57,721 nt of DNA from Desulfobulbaceae bacterium (GTDB lineage Bacteria; Desulfobacterota; Desulfobulbia; Desulfobulbales; Desulfobulbaceae). Positions 46,508 to 56,495 of the stretch are shown piece after piece. The position numbers and the translations under genes are program-made. Positions within the stretch are counted from its first letter, which is position 1. Every line of letters begins with the position of its first letter. The DNA lies in NCBI GenBank assembly GCA_012744275.1, contig JAAYIE010000046.1:1-57721 (forward strand). Direction: 5' to 3'. Under the pieces are notes generated by a model. The model did no database searches. It was not told the DNA's origin and saw only the letters and a program-made list of their open reading frames with translations.

Positions 46508-48004
46508 TTAATACGAGGTCTTACGAACCATGTCCTTACGGGAGGCAGGGTCGAAAACGCCTTTTTCTTCAGCCTGCTTGAACCATTCGTTGCGCAAGCC
46601 GTCGAGGAACTTGGTCTTTTCTGCAGCTTCCTTGGGCAGATCAATACCCACGATTGCCTGGGCCTTTTCCTTGGTGGAGAAATCCGGCGCCTCATAATCA
46701 GCCGCACCATACTTGGCCAGAATGGCCCGCAGTTTGATACGCGCTTCCTGACCGTAATTCACTGCGCCTGCCAGAGACCGCAGGGTTTCCTCCGGTGCAT
46801 GGAAGAAGGCGCCATGGCTGGCTACAGCAAAATCCCAGCGCCACTGGCCACTGCGGATATCTTGCAGGGCAGCCTGCATCTCAGTTTCGGTTGCACCCAA
46901 TTCCCAAGCTTTGGCTGCTTCGAGATGGGCCTTGGCCAGGGACTCGGTGGCTGCCTTGGCAAGCTCATTTTTACGCTGCAGTTTCTGTTCAACCAATTGC
47001 TTGAAGCCTGCCTCGGTATCCTGGTGACAGTTCAGGCAGGTGTTGGCGATATTGTCCAGCGGGCTGCCTACCTGGTGATTAGAATACTTTACTCCGCCTT
47101 CACGCACATACGGCATGTGGCAATCTGCACAGGCAAGACCGTTACGAAAATGGATACCAGTACGATAGGTTTCATATTCCGGATGCTGCGCCTTCAGGAT
47201 GGGGGCGCGGCTCAGTTTGTGGGTAAAATCGGTGAAGCCATACTCATCGTAGTAACTTTCTATTTCTTCAGCGGAAAAGCCTTTTTCCCAAGGCAGAGTC
47301 ACCACTTTGGCCTCTTTTTTCTCGCCCTTGTCATCCCATTCAGTAGTCTTGAAATAATATTCCACGTGACACTGTGCGCACACCAAAGAGCGCATGTCCT
47401 GATGGGTGGCATTGGGAAATTTAAGCGTACCTTCGGTATCTAAGGCGCGCTTGAGATAGTCGCGGGTCACGGTGAGCTGCATGGTTTTTGGATCATGGCA
47501 GTCGGCGCAGCCAACCGGGTTAACAATCTCATTGCCGTACTTGGCCCAAGCGCCGGTAAAATATTCCATCTCGCCATCCCTGGCAATTATCCTGGGGACG
47601 TCCGGAGATTTACAGGTCCAGCAGGCGGTCGGCTGCGGCCCGGTTTTGTTATCAATCGGTGCACCGGTACGCAGGGTGTTGTGATTATCCTCAAGCATGT
47701 AATAATGCCCGCGTGGTGCATTATAATCCTTGGAAAAGGCGTAGCCGGCCCAGAGAATCGGCAGAGCAGGGATATCCTTGAGAGCATCTGTCAGGGTATC
47801 GCTGGTGCGGGTCAGCATGTAGCTGTCGTACTGCCGGGGGTAATACTTGGCCCACTCGGACGAACGGGTTTCAAAAGGCTTGATGGCGGCCATCGTGTTG
47901 ATTCTTTCCTGATCCGCCTTGTTTTCACGGATGGAAACGGTCAAGAGCACCATCGGCACAATAGCCAGCACAGCGAGGGTCGTTACAACTAATGATTTCT
48001 TCAT
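46508..48004 (-). CDS. nrfA: Ammonia-forming cytochrome c nitrite reductase NrfA
   Basis: 498 residues, a periplasmic pentaheme enzyme. A hydrophobic N-terminal signal (LVVTTLAVLAIVPMVLLTV) is followed by CWTCK, the catalytic heme with Lys ligand, and four CxxCH motifs (CADCH, CAQCH, CADCH, CLNCH). It reduces nitrite to ammonium with six electrons. It is encoded 15 bases after nrfH, its membrane quinol-oxidising partner. The CxxCK site needs a suitable heme lyase; ResB/CcsB is the only maturation system in the window. Confidence 0.97.
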   Translation of the reverse strand: MKKSLVVTTLAVLAIVPMVLLTVSIRENKADQERINTMAAIKPFETRSSEWAKYYPRQYDSYMLTRTSDTLTDALKDIPALPILWAGYAFSKDYNAPRGHYYMLEDNHNTLRTGAPIDNKTGPQPTACWTCKSPDVPRIIARDGEMEYFTGAWAKYGNEIVNPVGCADCHDPKTMQLTVTRDYLKRALDTEGTLKFPNATHQDMRSLVCAQCHVEYYFKTTEWDDKGEKKEAKVVTLPWEKGFSAEEIESYYDEYGFTDFTHKLSRAPILKAQHPEYETYRTGIHFRNGLACADCHMPYVREGGVKYSNHQVGSPLDNIANTCLNCHQDTEAGFKQLVEQKLQRKNELAKAATESLAKAHLEAAKAWELGATETEMQAALQDIRSGQWRWDFAVASHGAFFHAPEETLRSLAGAVNYGQEARIKLRAILAKYGAADYEAPDFSTKEKAQAIVGIDLPKEAAEKTKFLDGLRNEWFKQAEEKGVFDPASRKDMVRKTSY

Positions 48005-48019
48005 ACCGTTCTCCTGTGG

Positions 48020-48559
48020 TTACTGAATATCCCGTTCGAGGAAATTGATTTGCGTGGCGGTCAGGTTGCGCATACGGCCATGCGGCACCGTGCGGTGGCA
48101 TTCCCAGCAGCGCCGGCCCATGCTCACCGTGCTGTCTTCAACCTTGGCGTACAAACGACTGTTATCCATCATCTGCGAAACGATCTCTCCGTGGCAGCGG
48201 ATGCAGTTGTCCTGAATGCGGCCGGCCGCATTATCGGTAACCCGCAGATTGTAACCGTAGGTCTTGAAGGTCATGGCCCAAGAGTGGCGCAAACCGTCCC
48301 TGGCCTTGGCCATCATTTTATTGACAAAGGAGTCGTGGGGGAGATGGCAGTCAATACACACCGTTCGACTGCGGTGGGAGCTGTGTTGCCAAGTGGCATA
48401 CAGGGTGTTCATGGGATGGCAGGTGATGCAGGCCTCGGCATCAGTCGACAGATAGGAGAGCATCTTCGATTCCCGCACCAAGTTGACAAACACAAGCAGC
48501 GCGACCACAACTGAAAAAACGGCGACATAGGTCAGTGTACTCTTCTTTTTCATAGGCAA
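48020..48559 (-). CDS. nrfH: Cytochrome c nitrite reductase small subunit NrfH
   Basis: 179 residues, a membrane-anchored tetraheme cytochrome of the NapC/NrfH family. One N-terminal helix (LTYVAVFSVVVALLVFVNLV) is followed by CITCH, CIDCH, CIRCH and CWECH. It takes electrons from menaquinol and passes them to NrfA, which follows it in the operon. ATG at 48559 or 48553 could be used. Confidence 0.96.
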   Translation of the reverse strand: MPMKKKSTLTYVAVFSVVVALLVFVNLVRESKMLSYLSTDAEACITCHPMNTLYATWQHSSHRSRTVCIDCHLPHDSFVNKMMAKARDGLRHSWAMTFKTYGYNLRVTDNAAGRIQDNCIRCHGEIVSQMMDNSRLYAKVEDSTVSMGRRCWECHRTVPHGRMRNLTATQINFLERDIQ

Positions 48560-48998
48560 CCCTTGCTCGTGGCCGGCTGAATCCCTGTCTGCCCGGTGCC
48601 GATAAGACGGAAAGAATGCACAAATCGTATCTGCACCTGCCCTCTTTTTCCCGCATGCTATTCAATAATTTACAAGGCATCAAGGTTTATTTGATCACAC
48701 TGATAACTTATTATGATATACAGTTCATGCCCGATACAATCGATAAAGTGGCTCTCAATGAAACTCAGCCAGTTTTAACTGATACAAGAGCTATAAACAG
48801 ACACAGACGGCAGCTTCTGCTTTTGGAATTCATTTTTAAAACATCATCTTGATATTACGTGAAAAAATGGTTTCAGGCTGGATCTTGTTTAGGGCCTTTA
48901 TCGATAATAATCCGGTTATTTCTAACCACTCCTTCACCTGCTTTTGCTTGGCGGCAGCGCGCAAAACACAATATAGGGTAAACAACACTTACTCAACC
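48560..48998. other. Divergent control region between nrfH and ygbA
   Basis: 439 AT-rich bases between nrfHA (minus) and the YgbA-like gene (plus). It must hold both promoters. An imperfect palindrome (ATCAA-N7-TTGAT near 48682) is visible, and the rest gives no clear consensus by eye. Short open frames here have no support. A shared nitrite or NO responsive regulator site is plausible but not demonstrated. Confidence 0.4.
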
Positions 48999-49358
48999 AT
49001 GACAGCATCGAAAAACCCGTTCGAATTCCAGTCCTCACGAATGCGGCGTGAGGCTCGCACCGTTACACTTATGATTCAAAAATATTGTCAAGATCACCAC
49101 CAGCATACTCAGGACACTGCTCCATGTCCGGATTGCGCTGAGCTGCTGCGCTATGCCCTAACACGCCTTGAGCGCTGCCCCTTCCAAGCGAATAAAAACA
49201 CCTGCGCCAAGTGCCCAATCCATTGCTATGCACCGGATAAACGCACTCGCATCAGGGAGGTGATGCGCTATGCTGGCCCCAGGCTTTTGTGGAGTCACCC
49301 CTACCTAAGCCTGATGCACCTGCTTGACGGTCTGCGTCCCGCCTGTACAAAGGATTGA
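48999..49358 (+). CDS. YgbA-type nitrosative stress protein
   Basis: About 119 residues from the ATG at 48999; a start at 48849 would add 50 residues that do not look like the family. RMRREARTVTLMIQKYC and the Cys pairs CPDC, CPFQ..CAKCPIHCY, followed by RTRIREVMRYAGPRLL, match the small protein annotated as the nitrous oxide-stimulated promoter family (E. coli YgbA). That E. coli gene responds to nitric oxide through NsrR and aids recovery from nitrosative stress. Its place next to nrfHA agrees with that role. Confidence 0.85.
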   Translation: MTASKNPFEFQSSRMRREARTVTLMIQKYCQDHHQHTQDTAPCPDCAELLRYALTRLERCPFQANKNTCAKCPIHCYAPDKRTRIREVMRYAGPRLLWSHPYLSLMHLLDGLRPACTKD

Positions 49359-49542
49359 ATACAATCAGAAGCGGACTGGACATCCTGTTCTTAGCCGATG
49401 CGCTTTGACTGCCATTGCGATACAAATTGATTAGGCTATTTAACGATGTGATCCTTTTCGATCATTCGTCCATCTGAAAGCTGAAGCAGGCTGGCAGCAG
49501 GCAACCAACCTATTTTGCCCAACCGCATCAAGAAGGAATACC

Positions 49543-51024
49543 ATGCTGACAAACGTGGATTTAGCCCAAATGGAGAAGAACAATCCCTTTGCTGCCATGA
49601 AAAGAAGTGAACTGGCGGCGCAACTCGCCATGCTGCAGCGACAGTGTATCCATATGAATATACCGGCTCTGATTATCATCGAGGGCTGGGAATCTGCAGG
49701 CAAGGGCTATGCCATCAATGACCTGGTGCGCGAGCTGGATACCCGGGCCTTTCAGGTGCATGTTTTTGAACGCGATGGCGAAGAAGAAGAAAAACGCTCC
49801 TTTACCTGGCGTTTCTGGACACGCATCCCGGCCAAGGGCGATTTCGCCATCTTTGACCGCAGCAGCTATTACGACATGATGAACGATCTTGACCTGAACA
49901 AGGGTGAGATCAAAAAAAGCATCGCCCGCATCCATGATGCGGAAAAAATGCTGTACGATGATGGCACGGTCATCCTCAAATTTTTCCTCAACATCACTCA
50001 AAAAACCCAGCAGGAACGCATTGGTGAACTGTTTGAGGACGATAACCGCAAATTTCTGGTCACCAAGAATGATACTGACCAAAACAAACACTATACAAAG
50101 TACGAGAAGCACTTTTCCAACATTCTGAATCTGTCCAACTTCGATTTTGCACCCTGGCACCTGCTCTCCGCGGAAGACCGCAAAGCAGCCTCAAAATATA
50201 TCCTGGGCACCTCCATCCGCCTCATTCAGGAGGGGGTTGACCGTCACCTGAGCAAGCAAAAAACAGCCAAGACCTTTATCCGCGCCTACAATCGTGAAAC
50301 CACCTGCCTGCAGGATCTGAAAACAGATCTGTTTCTTGAGGAGGAGGCGTATCTAAAAAAAAGCAAGGCCCTGCAGCAGGAGGCACAGGAACTCGCCTAT
50401 GCGCTCTACACCAACAGGGTACCGACCATCCTGGTTTTTGAAGGTATGGACGCGGCTGGCAAGGGCGGGGCCATCAAACGGCTGACCAAGAGCATGGACC
50501 CGCGCGGTTATACGGTCAACCCCACCTCTGCGCCCTCGGATGCAGCCAAGGATCACCACTATTTGTGGCGTTTTTACAACAACTTCCCCAAATGCGGAGT
50601 GATGAGCATCTTTGACCGCTCCTGGTATGGCCGGGTATTGGTGGAGCGGGTGGAAGGCTTTGCTACCCCGGCGGAATGGGAGCGGGCCTACGGCGAAATT
50701 AATGCCATGGAACAGGAGCTGGCGGATTTTGGCGCTTTGATCCTGAAATTTTTTCTCTATATTGACAAGGATGAGCAGTACAAACGCTTCATGGCCCGGC
50801 AGGCAGACAAACCCTACAAACTCACCGATGAAGACTGGCGCAACCGCGATAAGTGGGACGCCTATGTCCTGGCCAGCAATGAGATGATCGACCGCACCAG
50901 CACCGCCGCAGCACCATGGATACTAGTGGAGGGCAATGACAAACCCTATGCCAGGATCAAGGTGCTGGGCGAGTTCAACCAGCGGGCAAGGGCAATACTG
51001 CAATTAGCTGCGGATAAATCATAG
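49543..51024 (+). CDS. pap: Polyphosphate:AMP phosphotransferase (double PPK2)
   Basis: 493 residues with two PPK2 domains. The first has GWESAGKG and FDRSSYYDM; the second has EGMDAAGKGGAIKRL, DPRGY and FDRSWYGRVLVERVEG. That double layout is the class II PPK2 pattern of Pap enzymes, which make ADP from AMP and polyphosphate. The second domain has the most canonical P-loop. AAGGA lies just before the ATG. Neighbours do not indicate a pathway. Confidence 0.93.
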   Translation: MLTNVDLAQMEKNNPFAAMKRSELAAQLAMLQRQCIHMNIPALIIIEGWESAGKGYAINDLVRELDTRAFQVHVFERDGEEEEKRSFTWRFWTRIPAKGDFAIFDRSSYYDMMNDLDLNKGEIKKSIARIHDAEKMLYDDGTVILKFFLNITQKTQQERIGELFEDDNRKFLVTKNDTDQNKHYTKYEKHFSNILNLSNFDFAPWHLLSAEDRKAASKYILGTSIRLIQEGVDRHLSKQKTAKTFIRAYNRETTCLQDLKTDLFLEEEAYLKKSKALQQEAQELAYALYTNRVPTILVFEGMDAAGKGGAIKRLTKSMDPRGYTVNPTSAPSDAAKDHHYLWRFYNNFPKCGVMSIFDRSWYGRVLVERVEGFATPAEWERAYGEINAMEQELADFGALILKFFLYIDKDEQYKRFMARQADKPYKLTDEDWRNRDKWDAYVLASNEMIDRTSTAAAPWILVEGNDKPYARIKVLGEFNQRARAILQLAADKS

Positions 51025-51210
51025 CCGGTACGGTGCGTCCGGGCTTGTGCCGTTTTCCCGCACTTTCCGCACCACGCCTAACCGTGGCAGCCAGCAGGCA
51101 ACGGTTGCGGGCCTATCTTGACACTCTTGGGCAAATCCCGTAGAGTTTCTCCTGATTTACTGCTGGATATATCCCCTCTTCTGACCTGCAACCGCACCTG
51201 GTATTTACCC

Positions 51211-51663
51211 ATGTTTGGAATTGGCCTGCCGGAAATGATTGTCATCTTTGCCGTTGCACTCATTGTGATCGGCCCGGACAAACTGCCCGATCTGGCCAGG
51301 TCGCTTGCCAAGGGCCTTTTTGAACTCAAACGAACACTCAACGAGGTACGGGGCAGCTTTTCCGAAGAGGAAGATGCCATTAACTCCGTGCGCGACGACC
51401 TGCGCAAGACAGCTGAAGATTTGCGCAAGAAGGTGATGCTGGACGAAATCCCACCCCGACAGCTGCCAGCACCAACAAAATCTGAACCGGAAGCCGAGGC
51501 TGACCGTCTGGAAATAGCGCGACAAACCGGGCCGCCCGTTCCGATTTCCGGCGGGGTCAATCGACCTACAGATCCAGCAAAAACAAGCGCAACTACCGAA
51601 CAGGCTTCCCCCCCACTTCCCGCAGAACAACCGGAACAGGACAAGGCGGAACCCGCTCCATGA
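51211..51663 (+). CDS. tatB: Sec-independent protein translocase subunit TatB
   Basis: 150 residues from the ATG at 51211. [19 protein letters not shown] is the single transmembrane helix with Glu8, [11 protein letters not shown] the hinge and amphipathic helix, and a Pro/Glu-rich tail follows. This fits TatB rather than TatA because of the length and the LxEV-type segment ([11 protein letters not shown]). It serves export of Tat substrates, such as FdnG in this window. The stop overlaps the tatC start. Confidence 0.88.
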   Translation: MFGIGLPEMIVIFAVALIVIGPDKLPDLARSLAKGLFELKRTLNEVRGSFSEEEDAINSVRDDLRKTAEDLRKKVMLDEIPPRQLPAPTKSEPEAEADRLEIARQTGPPVPISGGVNRPTDPAKTSATTEQASPPLPAEQPEQDKAEPAP

Positions 51664-52385
51664 CATCGCTGCTGGCAGCCTTTCGCCCGCATTACGCTGA
51701 ACTGCGCACTCGGTTGGTTCATGCGGTTATCGCTGTTTTCCTGTGCAGTGCCTTAGCCTATATCTTCAAGGATATCCTGGCCACCTGGTGCATGCAGCCC
51801 CTGCAGTTTGCCTACCCCCAGGCAGGCAAGCTGGTTTACACCAGCCTGCCCGAGGCCCTGCTCAGTTACATCAAGCTCTCCCTTATTGCCGGGCTTATGC
51901 TCAGCTTTCCCTACCTGCTCTACCAGGTGTGGATGTTTGTTACCCCGGCCCTGCTGGACAAAGAAAAACGTCTGGTCAGGCAGGTGCTTTTGTGGGGCAC
52001 CCTGCTCTTTATCAGCGGGGCGTCCTTTGCCTTTTTTGTGGTGCTGCCGCGCCTGCTGCAGTATTTCATGAGCTATGCGGGACCAAACCTCATCCCCATG
52101 CTCAAGCTCGGCGCTTACCTCACTTTCATTGCCCGTATGGTACTGGCTTTTGCTCTGGCCTTTGAAATCCCTTTTCTCATGGTCATGTCGGTGCGCACCG
52201 GTCTCACCAGCCGCGATCATTTTCGCGACAAACGCCTCTATTTTTATGCAGTCATAACTGTACTTGCCTTTCTCCTTGCTGCAGGCGATCTCACCGCCAC
52301 CGTGCTCCTCACTGTACCGCTGGTTGGATTGTACGAAACCGGCATCCTCGCCTGCCGCCTACTGGGCCGTCAAAATACAGCATGA
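51660..52385 (+). CDS. tatC: Sec-independent protein translocase TatC
   Basis: 241 residues with six hydrophobic helices, the receptor that recognises twin-arginine signals. The first part ([20 protein letters not shown]), [14 protein letters not shown]-like loop and [17 protein letters not shown] are typical, as is [18 protein letters not shown]. It is coupled to tatB by overlap and to the EamA gene by a four-base overlap. Confidence 0.95.
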   Translation: MTSLLAAFRPHYAELRTRLVHAVIAVFLCSALAYIFKDILATWCMQPLQFAYPQAGKLVYTSLPEALLSYIKLSLIAGLMLSFPYLLYQVWMFVTPALLDKEKRLVRQVLLWGTLLFISGASFAFFVVLPRLLQYFMSYAGPNLIPMLKLGAYLTFIARMVLAFALAFEIPFLMVMSVRTGLTSRDHFRDKRLYFYAVITVLAFLLAAGDLTATVLLTVPLVGLYETGILACRLLGRQNTA

Positions 52386-53254
52386 ATCGGGCGCGTCTCC
52401 TTGGCTGGTTGGCCCTTTTCGGCTCGGGTCTCTGTTTTTATCTGGCGACCATTATCATCAGATGGGGCCAATCCTACGTCCGCATCGACTCCTCGCACTA
52501 TGTGCTGGCCCGTTTTCTCTTTGGCTTTGTGTTAGTGAGCGCCACCCTTTGCATTGAAAGACGGATGCCCCGCTGTCATAACCTCCACGCCATTGCAGGT
52601 CGGGCCATCACCAATGCTGCCGCCGTGCTTTTCTTTTACAAGGCGGTTGAGGTATCAACAGTGGCGAGCGCCAATATCCTCAACATGACCTATCCCATCT
52701 TCGTGGCCATCCTCTCCTGGTTCACTCTACGCAGCCAGCGTGATATTATGGCAATCGGTATTGTGGCCATATCGAGCCTGGGCATCTGGCTGATCCTCGC
52801 GCCGGGCTTGTCTGTTTCTGGCCACAATGACATCTGGGGTCTATTGTCAGGAGTCTTTGCCGCATTTTCCATGATCTACCTGACCATGTGTCGCAGGCAG
52901 CACGATTCCAGCACCATTTTATTTTATGTGTTCGCCATAGGGATTGTGATGATGCTGCCAATCATGGCACGCTCGCTTTTCATCCCCAATGCAGCCGAGC
53001 TGTTCTTCCTAGTTGCCTGCTCCCTTGCCGGTGTGGTGGGCCAGTACTTGCTTACCTACGGCTTTCTCTTTGTCACTGCGGTTGAAGGCTCGGTGATCTC
53101 CTCATCCCGCATCCTCATTGCTGCCCTCTTGGGCCCGGTGCTGGTGGCAGACCCGCCACTTACCTGGTCGGGCTGGCTGGGTGCGCTCCTTATTTTCGGC
53201 GCAAACGTGGCGCTCGCCCTGCGTAAAATGCCGGCGCAGACTCCGAGCCAATAA
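52382..53254 (+). CDS. EamA-family membrane transporter (DMT superfamily)
   Basis: 290 residues with about ten hydrophobic helices and two EamA repeats (NAAAVLFFYKAVEVSTVASANILNMTYPIFVAILSW is characteristic of repeat 1). Substrates of this family are metabolites such as amino acids or nucleotide derivatives; none can be read here. It overlaps the tatC end. The C-terminal PPLTWSGWLGALLIFGANVALAL is the second repeat end. Confidence 0.85.
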   Translation: MNRARLLGWLALFGSGLCFYLATIIIRWGQSYVRIDSSHYVLARFLFGFVLVSATLCIERRMPRCHNLHAIAGRAITNAAAVLFFYKAVEVSTVASANILNMTYPIFVAILSWFTLRSQRDIMAIGIVAISSLGIWLILAPGLSVSGHNDIWGLLSGVFAAFSMIYLTMCRRQHDSSTILFYVFAIGIVMMLPIMARSLFIPNAAELFFLVACSLAGVVGQYLLTYGFLFVTAVEGSVISSSRILIAALLGPVLVADPPLTWSGWLGALLIFGANVALALRKMPAQTPSQ

Positions 53255-53282
53255 TAAGATCCTGACCGTCTCATTTCAGGGC

Positions 53283-53313
53283 AAGTTGGGCTTCATCAAG
53301 GATCAGCCCAGCT
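53283..53313. terminator. Weak hairpin between the EamA and radical SAM genes
   Basis: AAGTTGGGCT (53283-53292) pairs with AGCCCAGCTT (53304-53313), with one G-T pair. It lies between convergent genes. No strong T run follows on either strand, so function as a terminator is doubtful. Confidence 0.3.
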
Positions 53314-53415
53314 TACTTTCATAATACTGATTATACGTTTTCAGGTTGGGGCAGGTTGGATCTGGGCGCAACGGGACTCAGCACAAGCAGAAAACTCTTT
53401 GAGGTAAAACTAAAA

Positions 53416-54453
53416 TCAATCCTTAACTGGAAGCACTTCCTCTTTCAAAAGACAACAGGAGATGCGGTGTAGCGGTGAACCGTCTTCAGCATAGCTGATG
53501 TTATCGGGCTGCAAAAGCCGGTTCATAATACAGCCTTCGGGGATGTGCAGGGGAAAGAAACGGCCTTCATTTAAGCCCTGCCGGTGCACCAGCTGGTCGT
53601 TTTCAATGGTATAGCTGTGGATGGGGTAATCCTCGCAGAGGGGGCACTGGTAGACCCGGCCATTGGGAAAGATAAAATAGTTTTCCGCCACCAGGCCCGC
53701 GCACTCAAAGGAGTCTTCACGGTTGAGATACACCTTGGGGTAGGTTACGTGGATACCCCTATGGGCCGCATCCGCCGCCACCTGCGGCACCACACTGAAC
53801 CACTCCTCCGGCCGTACTTGCCAGCTTTGGCCAGGAGCCACCGTATCCTTAGCAGACTTACCACGCAGGCCGATCACCTGAATAAAAAAACGCTGTACAC
53901 CCAATTCCTGCACCAGGGCGGGCATGCGTGCAAGATGTTTAATATTCAAGGCAGAAACCGTGTAGATTAAACTGGTATTAAAACCAGCAGCCACGGCCCG
54001 ACGGATATTAGCAGTGCACACTTCAAAACTGCCAGGACCGCGAATGGGATCATTCACCGCTGCTTCCGGCCCATCCAGGCTGAAACTCAGGTAATCCAAC
54101 TCCTGCGGGCTAACTTTGTGCAACAGATCGTGGAAGAGATAGCCGTTGGAATCCACGGTCACACTAAACCCCATGCCCTTGGCTGCGCGGATGATCTCCG
54201 CCAGATCTGGATGCATGGTCGGCTCGCCGCCCAGCAAGATCAGGTTCGTTATCTGTTCGTCTTCAGCATCGGGCCGGGAAAAAAGCGCCAGCCATTTGGT
54301 CACGGTTTCCAGCGGCAAGGTGCAGGTGCCATGCTCGATCGGATTGATGTAGCAGTGACGGCAGCGCAAGTTACAGGTAGTGAGGATATGAAAAAAAACA
54401 TTGCGCTCGCCCGGACGAAAACCCACGGTGCGCGCTTGAACTGCTGTTGTCAT
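53416..54453 (-). CDS. Radical SAM protein with C-terminal cysteine-rich region
   Basis: 345 residues. CNLRCRHC (Cys27, Cys31, Cys34) is the SAM/[4Fe-4S] motif. LLGGEPTMHPDL and FSLDGPEAAVNDPIRG follow, as in SPASM/twitch radical SAM enzymes. The C-terminal third has further cysteines (YQCPLCEDYPIHSY, ISCCLLKEE) that could hold an auxiliary cluster. The family covers peptide-modifying maturases and other enzymes; no precursor peptide gene was recognised nearby. It overlaps the deaminase gene by four bases, so they are co-expressed. Confidence 0.88.
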   Translation of the reverse strand: MTTAVQARTVGFRPGERNVFFHILTTCNLRCRHCYINPIEHGTCTLPLETVTKWLALFSRPDAEDEQITNLILLGGEPTMHPDLAEIIRAAKGMGFSVTVDSNGYLFHDLLHKVSPQELDYLSFSLDGPEAAVNDPIRGPGSFEVCTANIRRAVAAGFNTSLIYTVSALNIKHLARMPALVQELGVQRFFIQVIGLRGKSAKDTVAPGQSWQVRPEEWFSVVPQVAADAAHRGIHVTYPKVYLNREDSFECAGLVAENYFIFPNGRVYQCPLCEDYPIHSYTIENDQLVHRQGLNEGRFFPLHIPEGCIMNRLLQPDNISYAEDGSPLHRISCCLLKEEVLPVKD

Positions 54454-54986
54454 AGCCCGGGCTCGTCAAGGGTTTGCGCCAGGGTGTAGCGGGCCAGCAA
54501 ACTGTCTTGCCAGTAGTCACCCATCCGAAAAAAGTGCTGAAAAAGCTTCAGACTCTCACGCCTGAGTACGCGACCAACGAGCTGCACCTGCATATTCGCA
54601 TAGAGCGGATTAAGCTGTTGCAGGGGAATGCCGGTACCGCCGCCCATCACATCCTCATAAGCCCAGACAAAGGTACGGATACCCGCCAGCAAGGCGCTAG
54701 CATAACACATCAAACATGGTTCCATGGTGGTGTACAGGGTGATTGCAGCTGTATTCACCTGCGGAAATTCTTGCAGCAGGCTGCGGAGGGCATTGATTTC
54801 GGCATGGTCCATCTCATTGCGGCTTTGAGCCTGGCTGTTCCGCCGCCTGCCACGCGCCAGCACCTGCCCGTTCGCCACCAGCACTACGCCCACCGGAAAT
54901 TCACCCTGGCTGAGTGCAAGCCTAGCTTCAATCAGGGCTTCGCGCATGTATAATTCGTGCTCCAGCATCGGTAACTCCATGTCCAT
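54450..54986 (-). CDS. Nucleoside/nucleobase deaminase (CDA fold, TadA/GuaD-like)
   Basis: About 178 residues from the ATG at 54986; a GTG at 55043 would give a longer form, and the choice is uncertain. HAEINAL and PCLMC form the zinc site of cytidine-deaminase-fold enzymes. EFPVGVVLVANGQVLARGRRRN resembles TadA-type deaminases, while the region ending MGGGTGIPL differs. It could act on tRNA adenosine or on free guanine or a nucleoside. Coupled to the radical SAM gene. Confidence 0.82.
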   Translation of the reverse strand: MDMELPMLEHELYMREALIEARLALSQGEFPVGVVLVANGQVLARGRRRNSQAQSRNEMDHAEINALRSLLQEFPQVNTAAITLYTTMEPCLMCYASALLAGIRTFVWAYEDVMGGGTGIPLQQLNPLYANMQVQLVGRVLRRESLKLFQHFFRMGDYWQDSLLARYTLAQTLDEPGL

Positions 54987-55103
54987 ATCAAGCCCGCCTG
55001 TGTCGGCTTCGGAAAATGCTCCTCGGAGTTTTCCTTTGCACACCTGTGCCGCTTTTTTCCTCGCCTCCTTGATACATTGCTCTAATCTGGTACTGGGGTG
55101 GTA

Positions 55104-56087
<984 letters not shown>

Positions 56088-56495
56088 GACAACCTCATAA
56101 AATAAGGGATAAGGCTTCAAACCTCGGAAAGGAAAAGTATAGCGTTACAAGATACTCATTCGCCCATGCACTGGCTACAGAATTTACATACTATGTAATC
56201 TAGACTAACAAGGCCATGATTCAATAAAAATCCATCAATGAAAACAGTTTGAAAATGCAGTAGACATCCACCGGCAAAGCTAATGGCTTGAGATTGCGAT
56301 GTGCTCAAAGCGGTATGTGAAAAAGGTTTGCTGAGCATCTGCCAGTGGTCGCCTGGCGCGATATAGTTTCAACTTGATCTGACACCTTGGTTGTCAAGCT
56401 GAGGGTTCACGGATTCAGGATCTTTTTATCGACGTCATATCAATTCTCCCACCCTACAACAAAATCTTTAACATTGTCATAATCACATTATTTTT
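56088..56495. other. Intergenic region with left arm of the inverted repeat
   Basis: 408 bases between hemB and the metallo-beta-lactamase gene, AT-rich toward the right. It holds TTCACGGATTCAGG at 56406-56419, which recurs inverted at 57599-57612. A short minus-strand frame (56156-56338) is not supported. No terminator with a clear T run was seen on the minus strand after the beta-lactamase stop. Confidence 0.45.

Noticed and set aside
46466-47443. Long + strand open frame opposite nrfA
   Set aside because: Antisense to an unmistakable pentaheme gene; no domain or ribosome site supports it.
48616-48852. 78-codon + strand frame between nrfH and ygbA
   Set aside because: AT-rich control region, no ribosome site or recognisable domain; the translation has no family features.
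56156-56338. 60-codon minus-strand frame downstream of the metallo-beta-lactamase gene
   Set aside because: No recognisable ribosome site or domain, and the composition is that of non-coding DNA.
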